Positions 42,974 through 54,959 of a DNA stretch of 64,000 nt are shown piece by piece. The stretch's first letter is position 1, and each line of letters starts with the position of its first letter. The notes below the pieces were generated by a model that saw only the letters and a list, made by a program, of their open reading frames with translations, ran no database searches and was not told the DNA's origin. The position numbers and the translations under genes were made by a program. Origin of the DNA: Didymella arachidicola. Lineage: Eukaryota > Ascomycota > Dothideomycetes > Pleosporales > Didymellaceae. The stretch covers positions 992,001-1,056,000 of the forward strand of contig CM049985.1 of the NCBI GenBank assembly GCA_016630955.3, read 5' to 3'.

Positions 42974-45900
42974 ATGGCAGTTAATACTCCCGACGTTGAG
43001 ATCTCCATTGGTAAGTCATGCGATTCATCAAAATAGTGGCCAACTGACGCCTTCCTAGACCGAGGTGGCACATTCACGGACGTACTTGTACAGATCAAGG
43101 ACCGGGAGGAGTTTATTTTCAAGCTCCTATCCGTCGATCCTGCAAACTACAGAGACGCCCCGGTGAGTACTTCGTGGTTAGATGTCATGATGGAGGGTTT
43201 GTTGACCACATGGCAGACGGAGGCAGTGCGACGAGCACTTGAAATCGTAGAAGGAAGACCGATTCCGCGTTCAGAGAAGCTCAACGCCTCAAGACTCAAA
43301 TCTTGCAGGATCGGCACCACCATCGCTACTAACGCTCTGCTGGAAAGCAAAGGTGAGAAGTTTGCTTTCCTCACAACCAAAGGCTTCAAGGATGTCTGCA
43401 CAATTGGCGACCAGACAAGGCCGAAACTTTTTGATTTGAACATCAAAAAGGCAAAAGCTCTCCACGATGTATCAATCGAGATTGACGAACGTGTCACTGT
43501 CGAAGACTACGATCTCAACCCGTTCCCTCTTGATAATGCCCGAGATCTCCAAGATTCTGCTCTGGTTCGGACTGCCAGCGGCGAGATCGTTCGTGTGCTG
43601 AAAGCACTTGACCTCGAAGAAGTCAAGAGAGTTCTTCATGACCTCAAACAGAAATGCTACACTTCGCTAGCCGTATCTTTTATGCACTCATACATTTTCC
43701 CTGACCACGAACTCAAAGTTGCAGAGTTGGCGCGAGCGATGGGGTTTGGCTATGTTGTGTCATCTGCCCTCAACAGCCCTGTCATCAAGCTGCTTCGTAG
43801 AAGCAATAGCGCCTCTACAGAAGCTTACCTTGGCCCGATTATCCAATCATACGTGGCAAACTTTCAGGCTGGCTTCGACGTGCTACCAGAACGTGTCGAT
43901 TTCATCTGCTCCGACGGGTCACTCAGAAGCGCGGAAAGGTTTGGTGGTAACGATGCGCTGCTAAGCGGTCCAGCTGGCGGCGTCGTTGGAATCGCACAGT
44001 CTTGTTTTGACGACGCCGATCAGGCGCCTATCATTGGATTCGATATGGGCGGTACTAGTACCGACGTATCTCGTTACGATGGGAAATATGATTATCTGAC
44101 CGAGAGCACAATTGCGGGTCGCAAAATCTCCACACCGATGCTGAACATCGCCACCGTTGCGGCTGGAGGAGGCTCCAGGTTGTTTGCGAGAAACGGACTG
44201 TTCGTAGTAGGGCCTGAGAGCGCTGGTGCACATCCAGGGCCTGCGTGTTATAGAAAGGGTGGCCCTCTCACGGTCACCGATGCCAATCTCTTCTTGGGTC
44301 GTCTTGTCGCCGAGGAATTTCCATCGATCTTCGGAGAGGATGCCAATCAGCCACTGGATATCGAAGTTACCAAGCAGAAATTCCAGGCTCTTGCGGCAGA
44401 TGTTATCGCGCAGACTGGACAAGAGATGAGTCCCGAACAAGTTGCACTGGGCTTTTTGGATGTCGCAAACGAGACGATGAGCAGGCCAATCCGAAATGCG
44501 ACAGAAGCAAGAGGTTTCTCACCTGATAAACACAATCTTGTTAGCTTCGGCGGTGCAGGTGGTCAGCATGCATGCGCGATTGCAGACAAGCTCGGAATTA
44601 CGCGTGTGTTGATCCACAAGTACTCATCGATCTTGTCGGCGTATGGACTGTCGCAAGCCGTGCTCCAGGCACAATCGTTCGCTCCATACACAGGGTCTTT
44701 CAGCCGAGCAGCGCTGCCACAAATCCGTGCACAACTGGACAGCGTACGCACCAAGGTGGAAGCGGACCTTGTTGCACAAGGGGCAAGTCCAGACAACATC
44801 GTCTTCGAAGAGTCATTGAGCTTGAGGTATAAAGGAACCGACACCAATCTTTCAGTACTGAAGCCGATAGATGAGGACTACGGTAGTGCTTTTGAGGCCA
44901 TGCATTTGCGAGAGTTTGCATTTAAGCTCGATCGAGAAGCAGTGGTTGACTCTGTACATGTCCGCGGAATAGCCAGATCAGCAGCGTTGTCAGACTCTGC
45001 AGGTCTCATCTCTCACCTGAGGGATATCAGAGCGAGACCACTTAATCGCCAGCACGACAAGACCCAGAAGGTGTATATTAGGGGGGGCTGGACAGATACT
45101 GGTGTGTTCAGGTTGACCGATCTAAAAGAACGCGACTGCGTCCACGGACCCGCGTTGTTGATAGATAACACGCAGACCATTTTGGTGGAGCCTGAGTTCG
45201 TGGCTTACATCTTGAGCAACCACGTCGTCCTTGAAAAGGGGCAAGCAACTTCAACAGCTCTCGCAGTCACTGAAGACAAAGTGGAGCCCGTACAGCTCTC
45301 TGTCTTTTCCCATCGATTCATGTCTATCGCCGAGCAGATGGGTAATACACTACAACGTACCTCAATTTCCACCAGCATCAAAGAACGACTAGACTTCTCC
45401 TGTGCCATATTCTCGCCCAACGGAAAGCTTGTTGCAAACGCTCCGCACATACCCCTCCATCTTGGCAGCATGCAGTACGCCATACAATGTCAGCATGAGA
45501 TATGGAAGGGCAAGCTACAGCCTGGCGACTCTATATTGACAAATCACCCCGAGCTTGGTGGCACACATCTACCAGATCTCACAGTTGTCACCCCAGTTTT
45601 TGTCGACGGTGTCATTGCTTTTTATGTTGCTTCGCGAGGCCATCACACGGACAGTAAGTTTTGAGTACTACTTACTAGGCTCTCGCTAACAAAAACATGC
45701 AGTTGGTGGGAAAGGCATCACCGCCATGATGCCTACATCAAAAGAGCTATGGGAAGAAGGTGTTCTTGTGCGCTCGATGAAAATTGTGTCTTTAGGACAG
45801 TTCCTGGAGCAAGACGTGCGATACGCCTTCTTGAGAGCAGGAAAGTTTCCTGGGTGCAGTCCTACTCGCCGACTAAATGACAACATCTCCGATGTCAAAG

Positions 45901-47015
45901 CGCAGATCTCGGCCAATCAGCAAGGTCTTCTGCTTTTACAAAAGCTGTCTGGGCAGTTCACCCTGCCTGTGATTCACAAGTACAGTAAGTTGTACAAAAC
46001 TCTTGATTATTGAAAGACATACTGAACGTCTCCAGTGCACGCCATCCAGGACAATGCACAGGTGGCGGTTCGAAAGTTTCTGCAACAGACACTGCGAGAC
46101 CGTCCAGAGCCTTTGACTGCTATCGACCATTTTGATGACGGTACTAAGCTGCAAGTGAAGATTATCATTGCTGAAGACGGTAGTGCTGTGTATGACTTCG
46201 AAGGCACCGGTCCGCAGATGTGGGGCAACTACAACTGCCCCATCTCTATCACACAATCAGCCGCCATCTACACCATGCGCTGCCTCATCGACATCGACAT
46301 CCCCTTGAACGAAGGATGTCTGACGCCTATCACAATAAAGGTGCCCAAGGGATCCGTGCTGAATCCTGGTCCTAATGTTGCGATCTGCGGAAGCACACTT
46401 GCCAGCCAACGGGTTATCGACGTTATCTTGCGGGCGTACGGAAAGTGTGCAGCATTTGCTGGATGTGCAAACAGCTTCGGCTGGGGTATGGGAGGTAAAG
46501 ATCCAGTGACCAGCAAGATCGAGCCGGGCTTCAACTATGGTGAGACTGTGGGCGGAGGCTCGGGTGCTGGTCCGGGTTGGCACGGCGAGCACGCTGTTCA
46601 GGTACATTCGACCAACACCAAGATCACCGATGCCGAAGTCGTTGAGAAACGCACACCAGTGCTGGTGACGAAGCATGAGATTGCTCATGGCACCGGTGGT
46701 CGTGGAGAGTTCTACGGTGGTAATGGTAGTACTCGAGAGGTAGAAGCCCGTATACCACTGCGGTTCAGCATCCTCAGTGACCGTCGTGTTTTTGCACCGT
46801 ACGGCATGAACGGAGGCGAGCCCGGCAAGGTTGGCAGGAATTTCGCATTCAGGTGGAATGATGAACGCACGATATTAGAGAAGATCTCGCTTGGAGGGAA
46901 AGCAGAATTGCTGCTTCAGCCTGGAGAGCGGTTGCAAGTCAATTCGCCAGCAGGTGGGGGTTGGGGAACACCGAAAGAATCAGAGGTAGAACAGGTACCG
47001 AACGGGCGTGTTTAA
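42974..47015 (+). CDS. 5-oxoprolinase (ATP-dependent)
   Basis: Cytosolic enzyme of the gamma-glutamyl cycle: 5-oxo-L-proline + ATP + 2 H2O gives L-glutamate + ADP + Pi. About 1,279 residues, the usual full length, in five exons: 42,974-43,010, 43,059-43,162, 43,217-45,653, 45,703-45,984 and 46,036-47,015. Introns are 48-54 nt. The N-terminal hydantoinase/oxoprolinase domain begins SIDRGGTFTDV. The ATPase core holds GTTIATNALLE, LSGPAGGVVG, GFDMGGTSTDVSRY and SFGGAGGQHACAIA. The C-terminal hydantoinase-B domain holds RTSISTSIKERLDFSCAIF, NAPHIPLHLGSMQ, TNHPELGGTHLPDL and HHTDIGG across exons 3-4, and ends SPAGGGWG. Intron 2 is 54 nt and open, so retaining it would add 18 residues without a stop. 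All frames join cleanly. Confidence 0.95.
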
Positions 47016-48000
47016 GGTATTGATAGACCTGTCTGAGTCCTCAGAACAAGCAAATATTTCCAAAAAGGCAGTCTCTGACCTACAAACACTACCTCACCAC
47101 TCCAGCAAGCTTCTTCCGTCAATATCGTTCGCGGATCTTACTCATGGACATCTCGAGGACATGGGCCAAATCTTCCTTCATTTGCTGTGGGATGCACAAG
47201 GCTGATATGTATATGAAGCACCGAGTACATTCTTAAACAGTCAAAAATCTTTATGCTTTTAAATAACAGCTTACTCTCCATCTTCCCAAAGGTGCTGGGA
47301 CCGAATCAAACCCGCTCGAATTGAAAATAACAGATTTCAAAACCTTTTTCACAAGTTGTATGAATATAGCTTAGCCTTACAATTAATCAACGTCGGAACT
47401 GGCTTACCTGCTGGGACGTCTTCCCGATGCTGCCATGTGTTGTGTACGCTGCTGTTGCTATCGTGAAGCTATATCGAAAGAAGCTAATGTCGCAGCTCGC
47501 CAAGTCAGGGGCTCCTTCCTCTTTGTCCTCATCCCTCACAACAACAATGACAATCACAACAATTGTGAACCCGCTCGAGCCCACCCATGAACGTCAACTG
47601 GACGTTTATTGTTGTCGGTTGCTCAGCCAAAGGAAGCAATGTAGCCGCTCAGTGAAGATGCGAACCATCACACAAGGCAGCGCCCGCCAAGACCGCCACC
47701 CCGCGCGGGGAAGGCTTGACGCATCCACTATTCTTCCTTACGCGTCAACTTGGCAACGATCCTCGCGGTCATCGGGTAAATGTAACCCTCAAGAACACGA
47801 TACTTGTTACGAAGTTTCCCCGCCTGCAAGCGTGATGGCAGGGCTGGGTGGTATTACCCCGAACCCATGCAATTTCACGCTGATCACGGTATGATTGAGG
47901 AAAGGCAACCGGGAGCAAGTTTTGGTTCGAGCGACACAATGCGGTATGCATCCTGCAAGGTACTTGTTCAAAAGGCAGGCGCCGACCGTCATTCTCTAGG
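47016..48000. other. Intergenic region upstream of beta-galactosidase
   Basis: About 1 kb. A short (aca)n-like stretch lies near 47,530-47,560. No gene recognised. Confidence 0.45.
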
Positions 48001-50707
48001 ATGGCTCGCATTGTTCACACGATGTCCTTCTTATCAAAGTGTGGGACGACCCTGGTAGGGCTGCTAATGCTGTCAAACATCCCGCTGTCAGAAGCACTGG
48101 CAACCATGCAATCACGTACGGGAGCTGAAGGACGTGAGCGCGTCAGTCTAAACGACGAATGGCGCTTCCAACGTTTCGTCGATAATCCAGATGGTCTCAC
48201 TTACGACTCACTGAAGCCTTGGATCCTTCCTGCAGCGAACGACTACCTCAGCGGAGCAAAGCACGATCGACCTTCAGAGCCTGGACCAGGCAGCAACGTC
48301 ACATATGTGCAACCCAGTTTTGACGATGCTGCTTGGGAAGCCATCAGCCTTCCCCACGATTGGGCTGCCAGTGGGAATTTTGACTTCTCTGAGGATGTGT
48401 CCGGTGGAACAGGACGTTTGCCTTTTACTGGCATTGGCTGGTACCGCAAATCGCTGGCCATCGATGCAAGTATCGTCGATTCTGGCAAATCTATCTTCCT
48501 TGACATCGATGGCGCTATGGCATATGCCACTGCGTGGCTCAATGGACAGCTCGTGGGGGGCTGGCCTTACCCGTACAACTCTTTCCGCCTCGACCTCACG
48601 CCATACGCCAAGGCTGGAGAGAACACCTTGGCGATCAGAGTGGACAACGCACTGGAAAGCGCGAGATGGTATCCAGGAGCTGGTATTTATCGCAACACAT
48701 GGCTGGTCACTGCTCACCCAATACACGTTGGCTACCACGGCAGCTACATCACCACCCCAAGTGTGTCTACGGAGCAGGCTTCAGTCAACCTAAAGATCGA
48801 GGTGGAGAACAAGGGTAACGCAAGCCAGGCCGTGCAAGTCAGCACTGATATCTTTGAACTCGATTCAGCATCGAGAAAGCCAACCGGTGATGCAGTGGCA
48901 AATTTTGCGGTATCGACAGTCACCATATCTGGCAGCTCTAGGCAGTCTATCAATAGCTCGGCTACGGTCGCCAATCCCAAACTTTGGGGCCCGGCACCCA
49001 AACAGACGCCACACGAGTATGTCGCAATTACCACAATCTCTAAGAACGGAACTGCCTTGGACACGTACGAGACCCCATTTGGCATTCGTACTGTTGAATA
49101 CGATCCGAATCAAGGCATCCTGATCAACGGCGAGCATGTTCCAGTCTATGGATCCTGCAACCACCATGACCTTGGGTCGTTGGGTGCAGCTTTCAACTAC
49201 CGTGCGGCTGAACGCCAAATAGAGATGCTGCAAGAGATGGGAAATAACGCTTTGAGAACTTCGCACAACCCACCCGCACCAGAGTGGCTCGAGCTGGCTG
49301 ATCGAATGGGGCTCATGGTTATGGACGAGATCTTCGATACCTGGAACTACGCAAAGGTCGATAATGACTTTCATCTCCTCTTCCCAGAATGGTCAGAGGC
49401 TGATCTGCGCACATTCATTCGCCGTGACCGCAATCACCCCTCTATCATCTCGTGGAGCATTGGTAACGAACTTGCGGAGCAGTCCAACTCCACCGGTACT
49501 GCCACCGCTAAGCGACTGCAAGACATTGTACACGAAGAAGATCCAACCAAGCAAGTTACTGTGGGTATGAATAACGCTGGTCCAAACACTGGTCTTGCCG
49601 CTGAGATCGATATCATTGGCCTCAACTACCAGGGTGAAGGCAAGGGCAACGCCGCCTCTGGTTCCTTCGCTGCTTTCCACAGCAAATTTCCTGATAAGAT
49701 GATCTGGAGCACGGAGTCCGCATCTACAGTCAGCTCACGCGGAACCTACTTGTTTCCTGTCACATCTAAAAAGAGCGCCATTGTCGGTGGAGCACCGGGT
49801 GAGGGAGGTGATCCTGTTAACAACTTTGTAAGCTCGTATGAGCTTTATGCCCCGGAATGGGCTGCCTCCCCAGACAAGGTCTTTGAACAGCAAGATCGAA
49901 ACCCATACGTAGCTGGTGAGTTCGTCTGGACTGGCTGGGACTACATTGGCGAGCCTACCCCATACGACAACTCTAGCCGTAGCTCCTATTTTGGCATTAT
50001 TGGTATGTTGTCACTGTCGCTTTGCATTGGCTTTATGTCTGCTAATGATATTAGATCTTGCTGGTTTCAAGAAAGATCGCTTTTACCTCTATCAAGCACG
50101 CTGGCGTCCCGACCTCGCGATGGCTCACATCCTGCCCCATTGGACGTGGCCCGATCGTGAAGGTCAGGTCACGCCAGTGCATGTGTTCACTTCTGGCGAT
50201 GAAGCTGAGCTTTTTGTCAACGGCAAGTCAGCTGGTCGTCAGAAGCGTGGACAGTACGACTACCGTCTACGCTGGGATAACGTCACCTACAATCCCGGCG
50301 AAATCAGTGTTAAGGCATGGAAGAACGGTGAGGAATGGGCGACTGCTTCACATCGCACGGTTGGCGCGGCCGCGGCGCTCAACGTGACCGCTGATCGCAC
50401 AACTATTGACGGTGACGGAAAGGACCTTTCGTTCGTATCGGTCGCTGTGGTTGATGAGAAGGGTGACACCGTCCCATACGCTGACAACGAGATTACCTTC
50501 TCGGTCGCATCCGGGCCTGGCGAGATCGTTACAACCGATAACGGCGACCCCAGAGACGGCACGCCGTTCCCATCAAAGACCCGCAAGGCTTTCAGTGGCC
50601 TCGCCCTTGCCATTGTCAAAGCCCATGATGGTGCTGCTGGAGAAATCGTCATTGAAGCTAAGGCAGATGGTCTGACTGTAGGCCAAGTTGTGGTCACAGC
50701 AACCTAG
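48001..50707 (+). CDS. Secreted beta-galactosidase, glycoside hydrolase family 2
   Basis: Retaining GH2 enzyme that removes beta-galactosyl (or related) residues outside the cell. 884 residues in two exons, 48,001-50,002 and 50,055-50,707, with a 52-nt intron carrying a tgctaat branch site. Signal peptide about residues 8-33 (MSFLSKCGTTLVGLLMLSNI); the in-frame ATG at 48,022 may be the true start. Sugar-binding jelly roll (WEAISLPHDWAASGNF; GIGWYRKSL), immunoglobulin-like domain, TIM barrel with NALRTSHNPPAPE, acid/base Glu in WSIGNELAEQ and nucleophile Glu in MIWSTESAS. C-terminal GH2 accessory beta domains (DLAGFKKDRFYLYQARW; VHVFTSGDEAELFVNG; a final Big-type domain). Several N-glycosylation sequons. 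Intact. Confidence 0.93.
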
Positions 50708-51130
50708 TTGACGCAACAAGTACATTTGACAATGTCCCGAACACTGTATCCGTGATGATTAACAATATACTAACCTCACACTCCTGGTGTATATACCCAC
50801 TTCATTTTTATTCTCAACCTCTTTCCACCTTTTCAGAGTCACCTGTCGTGCCATTTTGCTGAGTTTTCTTGTGACAATGCGGCTCTCTCGCTTCTACTGC
50901 TTATCTATCTCGCCCTCATCACGAAGCCTCGCAATCTGGTCCGAGTTCCAAGTCGATCTTTTGCCACGTCAGTGGCGCATAGATGTTTGTATCGAGGCGC
51001 GAGATCATGTGACCATCGGCTCCCGTAATCCCAACATCACACTCAAAGCCAAGCTAGTGGACACTATGCACAGCAGGATCGAGCTCACTGCATATGCTGT
51101 CCGTGCTATCATCTCAGTGCATTCTGTGCA
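50708..51130. other. Intergenic region after beta-galactosidase
   Basis: Holds the gene 3' end and a pyrimidine-rich stretch (50,800-50,900). Nothing else recognised. Confidence 0.45.
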
Positions 51131-51134
51131 GCCC

Positions 51135-51751
51135 TCAGTCGGTGTTCTCTGCCTTGAGTTCTGCTATCGCTCCTTCAATAAGCCTCTTGTCTAAGGGCCA
51201 TACGGCACGATCAGTGCATCGTGAGACTAGAATTCTGTTATCTGCATCGCAGACTTCCTGCCAGATTCTGCGTCGGATCTTAGATTCATACGAGCAATAC
51301 TCACAGGCTGGACTCCGCACTTGGTGCAGGGTTTGAACGAAGTCTGCCTGGGGAAGATATGGGTTGTAAATATAGCTTAGAAGCAATCAGTACCTCCGTA
51401 GTAGCCGGGGCAGAGATTGTGGTCGCAGTCCTCGATGTTTACCTCCTAAGCGATGCCACCCGCTAAACATTGAGCTGCACACAGAGATGGCGACGCGTCG
51501 CCGTCAGTGTCAGAGTCACTGCTTCCATTCGTTCGCCAGCGCACAAGGATGATGGCTATGGACATCAGGCACGTTGGTTGCTCGTCATTGTCTGGTAGTT
51601 CGCCATATTTGTAATTTGAAGAAGTCACACGACCAGAACCAACGCCATCCACGCCGCCTCGATCAACGATAGTGTCAACATAGATCCCGCACTTCCTAGT
51701 TTCGTGGTGTTCTGATGGGTCGCCGTACTGAGGGCAGCCATCTTCATCATA
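51135..51751 (-). other. Possible remnant of a host gene cut by Pogo-9
   Basis: On the minus strand a frame from the Pogo-9 edge (51,751) to 51,446 reads like protein (YDEDGCPQYGDPSEHHETRK; VDTIVDRGGVDGVGSGRVTS; YGELPDNDEQPTC). After a stop and a plausible intron (gtactg...ccccag, about 51,400-51,355) a second frame follows (ADFVQTLHQVRSPACEYCSY; RRRIWQEVCDADNRIL) to 51,135. Cys-rich, no family recognised. It may be a broken small gene whose 5' part lies beyond Pogo-9 and Tc-2, or chance frames. Confidence 0.3.
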
Positions 51752-51753
51752 TA

Positions 51754-53608
51754 ACGTGTTTTACAAGCGAGTCGTCAATACAAGCGAGTCGTCAGCCCCA
51801 CCAACTTTGATCAACCACCTTAAGTCTTTTCATCATGCCTCAACGCTATGCCCCTCAAGTACTATCAAATGAAGCTGATGTTTAGCTTGCTATTAATTCT
51901 ATTGTTTCAAAGCAGATTCAGTCTGAAAGCCGCGCTGCTCTAGCCTTTAACGTCCCTCGTATGACAATGCGCGACCGACGCGCTGGGAAGCCTGCCCGAC
52001 GCGATTGCCAGCCCAACTCAAAGAAGCTTACCCAGCTAGAAGAGGAGGTGATTGTTAAATACATACTTGATCTAGATCTACGTGGATTTGCGCCTACGTA
52101 CGCAGCTGTACGTGATATGGCTAATAGACTGCTGGCTGCACGCAGTGCTAGTCAGGTTGGCGTCCACTGGCCGCGCAACTTTGTTAAGCGTACAGAGAGT
52201 CTTACAACGCGTTTCAACCGAGCTTATGACAGGCAGAGAGCTCTATGCGAGGATCCTGTCCTTATCCAAGGCTGGTTTGAGCTTGTAGAGCAGACAAAGG
52301 CCAAGTACGGCATCTGCGACGAAGACGTCTACAACTTTGACGAGGCTGGCTTTATGATGGGCAAGATCACAACGCAGCTTGTTGTGACAGGATCAGAGAG
52401 AAGAGGCAGGCCAAAGACTGTTCAGCCTGGCGACCGTGAGTGGGTGACAGTAATAGCAGCTATCAACGCTGCTGGCTGGTCAGTCCCACCGTTCCTAATC
52501 TTTGCTGGCAAGTACCATCTCTCTGCCTGGTATGAGGAGACAGAGATCCCACGCAACTGGGCAATTGCAGTTAGCGACAATGGCTGGACAAATAACGAGC
52601 TTGGGGTAGAGTGGCTGAAGCACTTTAACGCTCACACTCAGGCTCGTGTAGTGGGAGCGCGGCGCCTACTTATCCTTGACGGCCACGAGAGCCACCACTC
52701 TCTTGGATTCCAGGAGCTCTGCAAGGAGCACAACATCTACACGCTCTGTATGCCACCTCACTCCTCTCACCTACTCCAGCCCCTTGACGTTGGCTGCTTC
52801 TCGCCGTTAAAGCGCGCCTATAGTCGTGAGGTAGAGAGCCTGATGCGCAACCACATCAACCACATCACCAAGCTTGAGTTTCTGCCTGCGTTTAAGGCAG
52901 CCTTTAATCGATCGTTTACGCCAGTCAATATCTGCTCAGCCTTCCGGGGAGCAGGTCTAGTACCTTATCAGCCAGAGGCTGTCCTCTCAAAGCTAGACGT
53001 ACAGCTACGTACACCTACTCCACCAGCGGCTCTCACAGAGGCTCTCACAGAGGCTCGTACTCCAAGCAACGCCCGCGAGCTTGAGGCTCAATCAAGCCTA
53101 ATTCGTGAGCGCATACGCCAGCACAAGAGCTCGTCACCAGCTTCTATAATTGAGAAGATAGACCAGCTTAAGAAAGGAGCTGAGATGATGATCCTCTCAG
53201 CTGAGCTGATGAAGGAAAGGATTGCTAGCCTTGAGAGGGCTAACAAAGCAGCGTCAAAGCGTAGGGAGCGCAAGAAGAAGCGTATACAGAAGCAAGGAGT
53301 GTTAAAAAAGGGGACTGGAGAGGATATACTTGCTCAACGTGAGGCAGATCAGCAGCTTGCTCGTGAGGAGCGTCATGGAGGAGAGCGATCAGGCCTTAGC
53401 CGCCAGGCTCTGGCGCGCTGTAAGACGTGTAGGGAGACTGTGCACAACTCACGTACATGCAAGAAAGAGGCTGTAGCTACTGCTTAATCTACTCTATTAA
53501 TTTCTAGATACTTTACTATTGCGTTGTTAAGATATACGCGTTAAGAGGTGCACAGAGTTGGTGGGGCTGACGACTCGCTTGTATTGACGACTCGCTTGTA
53601 AAACACGT
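51754..53608 (+). mobile_element. Pogo-9: complete pogo/Fot1-type element
   Basis: 1,855 bp between TA (51,752-51,753 and 53,609-53,610). Inverted repeats identical over ~52 bases, starting acgtgttttacaagcg, with the motif tacaagcgagtcgtca twice at each end. Right end lies only 11 bases from Tc-2. Confidence 0.94.
51835..53487 (+). pseudogene. Pogo-9 transposase with one early stop
   Basis: Relatives are Pogo-1, 2 and 7. The ancestral start is probably ATG 51,835 (MPQRYAPQVL); an in-frame TAG at 51,883-51,885, where a CAG (Gln) is likely ancestral, blocks it. From the internal ATG at 51,961 the frame is open for 508 residues, lacking only the first helices of the DNA-binding domain. DDE core intact: [38 protein letters not shown]. 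Hinge TPTPPAALTEALTEARTPS with a short internal repeat. CCHC knuckle CKTCRETVHNSRTC, with the usual Gly replaced by Val. One transition from restoration. Confidence 0.87.
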
Positions 53609-53619
53609 TACAGTCGGGT

Positions 53620-54957
53620 GCCAAAAGTCTGTTCGCACGGGCGCACGAGCCACTACACCAACATTGCGAGCTCAACTTTGAAGTAGAATAACCCCACACA
53701 ACGTAGACAAATTTAGACAATTCAAGTAATAAATAAATCGCAATACACTTAATATCAAGTCTGATATCACTTTGCTTGTCTTACAGCGTCTAGGCGTCGT
53801 GGCATTGACGTAATCAGTCGGCGGATAAGTGAGTCGGGTATTGCAGCCCATGCCTCGTGCAAACCCAATTCAAATGCATCCCAGTTAGCTTGAGAGCCGC
53901 TTATATAGTCAAACTCGGGGTGAAGCTTATGAAGCTTCTGCTTGAGCGCCCACCAGAGGTGTTCAATTGGGTTAAGGTCTGGAGAATATGGTGGCCAGTC
54001 AACTGTGGCAACCCCGTGAATCTCTAACCATTCCGTACAGGCACGCGCAGTATGGATAAGTACATTATCCTGCATAAACCACTCGCCGGGCCTGTAGTAG
54101 GGCAGGAGCCCTTCTTCCAATGCCCACAGGTAGCTTTGAGCCGTATACCCACGCCGTGCAGCTGCCTCGCCCCTAGTCATAATCACTAGAGGACTACGCC
54201 AAACTCGACCCCCCGGAGTCAACGATATCGACGCCCACACCATACGAGCAGGTTGGCGAGCAGTATTCACCTCCTCCACCATCTCGTGAGACCATTTCTC
54301 CCCTGGTAATCGCCATACCCATGTGGTGTTGTGGCCAGATCCACGAGCAACGCTGCACTCGTCGCTAAACCTAAAGACTTGCCTGCCCCAGTTGAACCCC
54401 TGCCACGCATGAGCAAGAGCTAGACGAGATTTAGCTGTAAGCGTACTGATTTTTGGTCTACGCTTTGCTCTGAACTTGCGTAGGCCTTCATTGGCTAAGG
54501 CGCGTTGAACAGTACGACGTGATACTCGTGGGTGGGTGGCCCCGACGTCTCGTAGGCCGGCTTCCTCCATGAGCTTGGAGTACTCTATTTGAGGGTTTTT
54601 GCGAGCACAACGTCGTAGCCGGCGATGATCTCTACTAGTCAAAATAGGTGGTCGGCCTGTTCTTGCTTGCGACGTGGTGCTGGAGGTGGCTTTCCATCGA
54701 GCAACTGTTTTCTGCACGCAGCGTTGGGTGCAGGAAAGTGCTTCTGCAACTTTAGACGTTGACACACCAGCTTCAACCTGCGCTAAGCAATAGACTCGCT
54801 GCGCCTCTGATAATTCACCCCCGCGCATACGATTGCCCGAAATTTCAGTGCTAAAAGACCTCATCTGGATGGAGTATTATAGTGTTAAAGAAGGTGCTGC
54901 TCTAGAGGATTGTGGGGTAGTTATGGCCCGTGCGTTTCGGGCGAACAGACTTTTGGC
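53620..54957 (-). mobile_element. Tc-2: Tc1/mariner-type element with intact transposase
   Basis: 1,338 bp with imperfect inverted ends of about 33 bases, starting gccaaaagtctgttcgc. TA follows the right end (54,958-54,959). The left flank is gt rather than TA, so the left duplication was altered, perhaps when Pogo-9 arrived 11 bases away. Confidence 0.88.
53767..54864 (-). CDS. Tc-2 transposase (Tc1/mariner, DDE_3), intact
   Basis: 365 residues, no stops. Two N-terminal helix-turn-helix units (GELSEAQRVYCLAQVEAGVS and the TSRDHRRLRRCARKNPQIEY winged part) joined by the basic GRPP linker (ARTGRPPIL). Catalytic triad: Asp in FRFSDECSVARG, Asp in FMQDNVLIHTA, Glu in PYSPDLNPIEHLWWALKQK, spaced as in DD34E Tc1 elements. 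The C-terminal helix ends in RRLITSMPRRLDAVRQAK, a conserved Tc1 ending. ATG at 54,864 is the first of the frame. Looks fully functional; a different lineage from the Tc-1 transposase at 26.9 kb. Confidence 0.93.
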   Translation of the reverse strand: MRSFSTEISGNRMRGGELSEAQRVYCLAQVEAGVSTSKVAEALSCTQRCVQKTVARWKATSSTTSQARTGRPPILTSRDHRRLRRCARKNPQIEYSKLMEEAGLRDVGATHPRVSRRTVQRALANEGLRKFRAKRRPKISTLTAKSRLALAHAWQGFNWGRQVFRFSDECSVARGSGHNTTWVWRLPGEKWSHEMVEEVNTARQPARMVWASISLTPGGRVWRSPLVIMTRGEAAARRGYTAQSYLWALEEGLLPYYRPGEWFMQDNVLIHTARACTEWLEIHGVATVDWPPYSPDLNPIEHLWWALKQKLHKLHPEFDYISGSQANWDAFELGLHEAWAAIPDSLIRRLITSMPRRLDAVRQAK

Positions 54958-54959
54958 TA

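Noticed and set aside
43163..43216. Extended 5-oxoprolinase N-terminus reading through intron 2
   Set aside because: The 54-nt stretch has GTGAGT donor and CAG acceptor, and splicing gives a normal join (RDAP to TEAVRRAL); open frame is coincidental.
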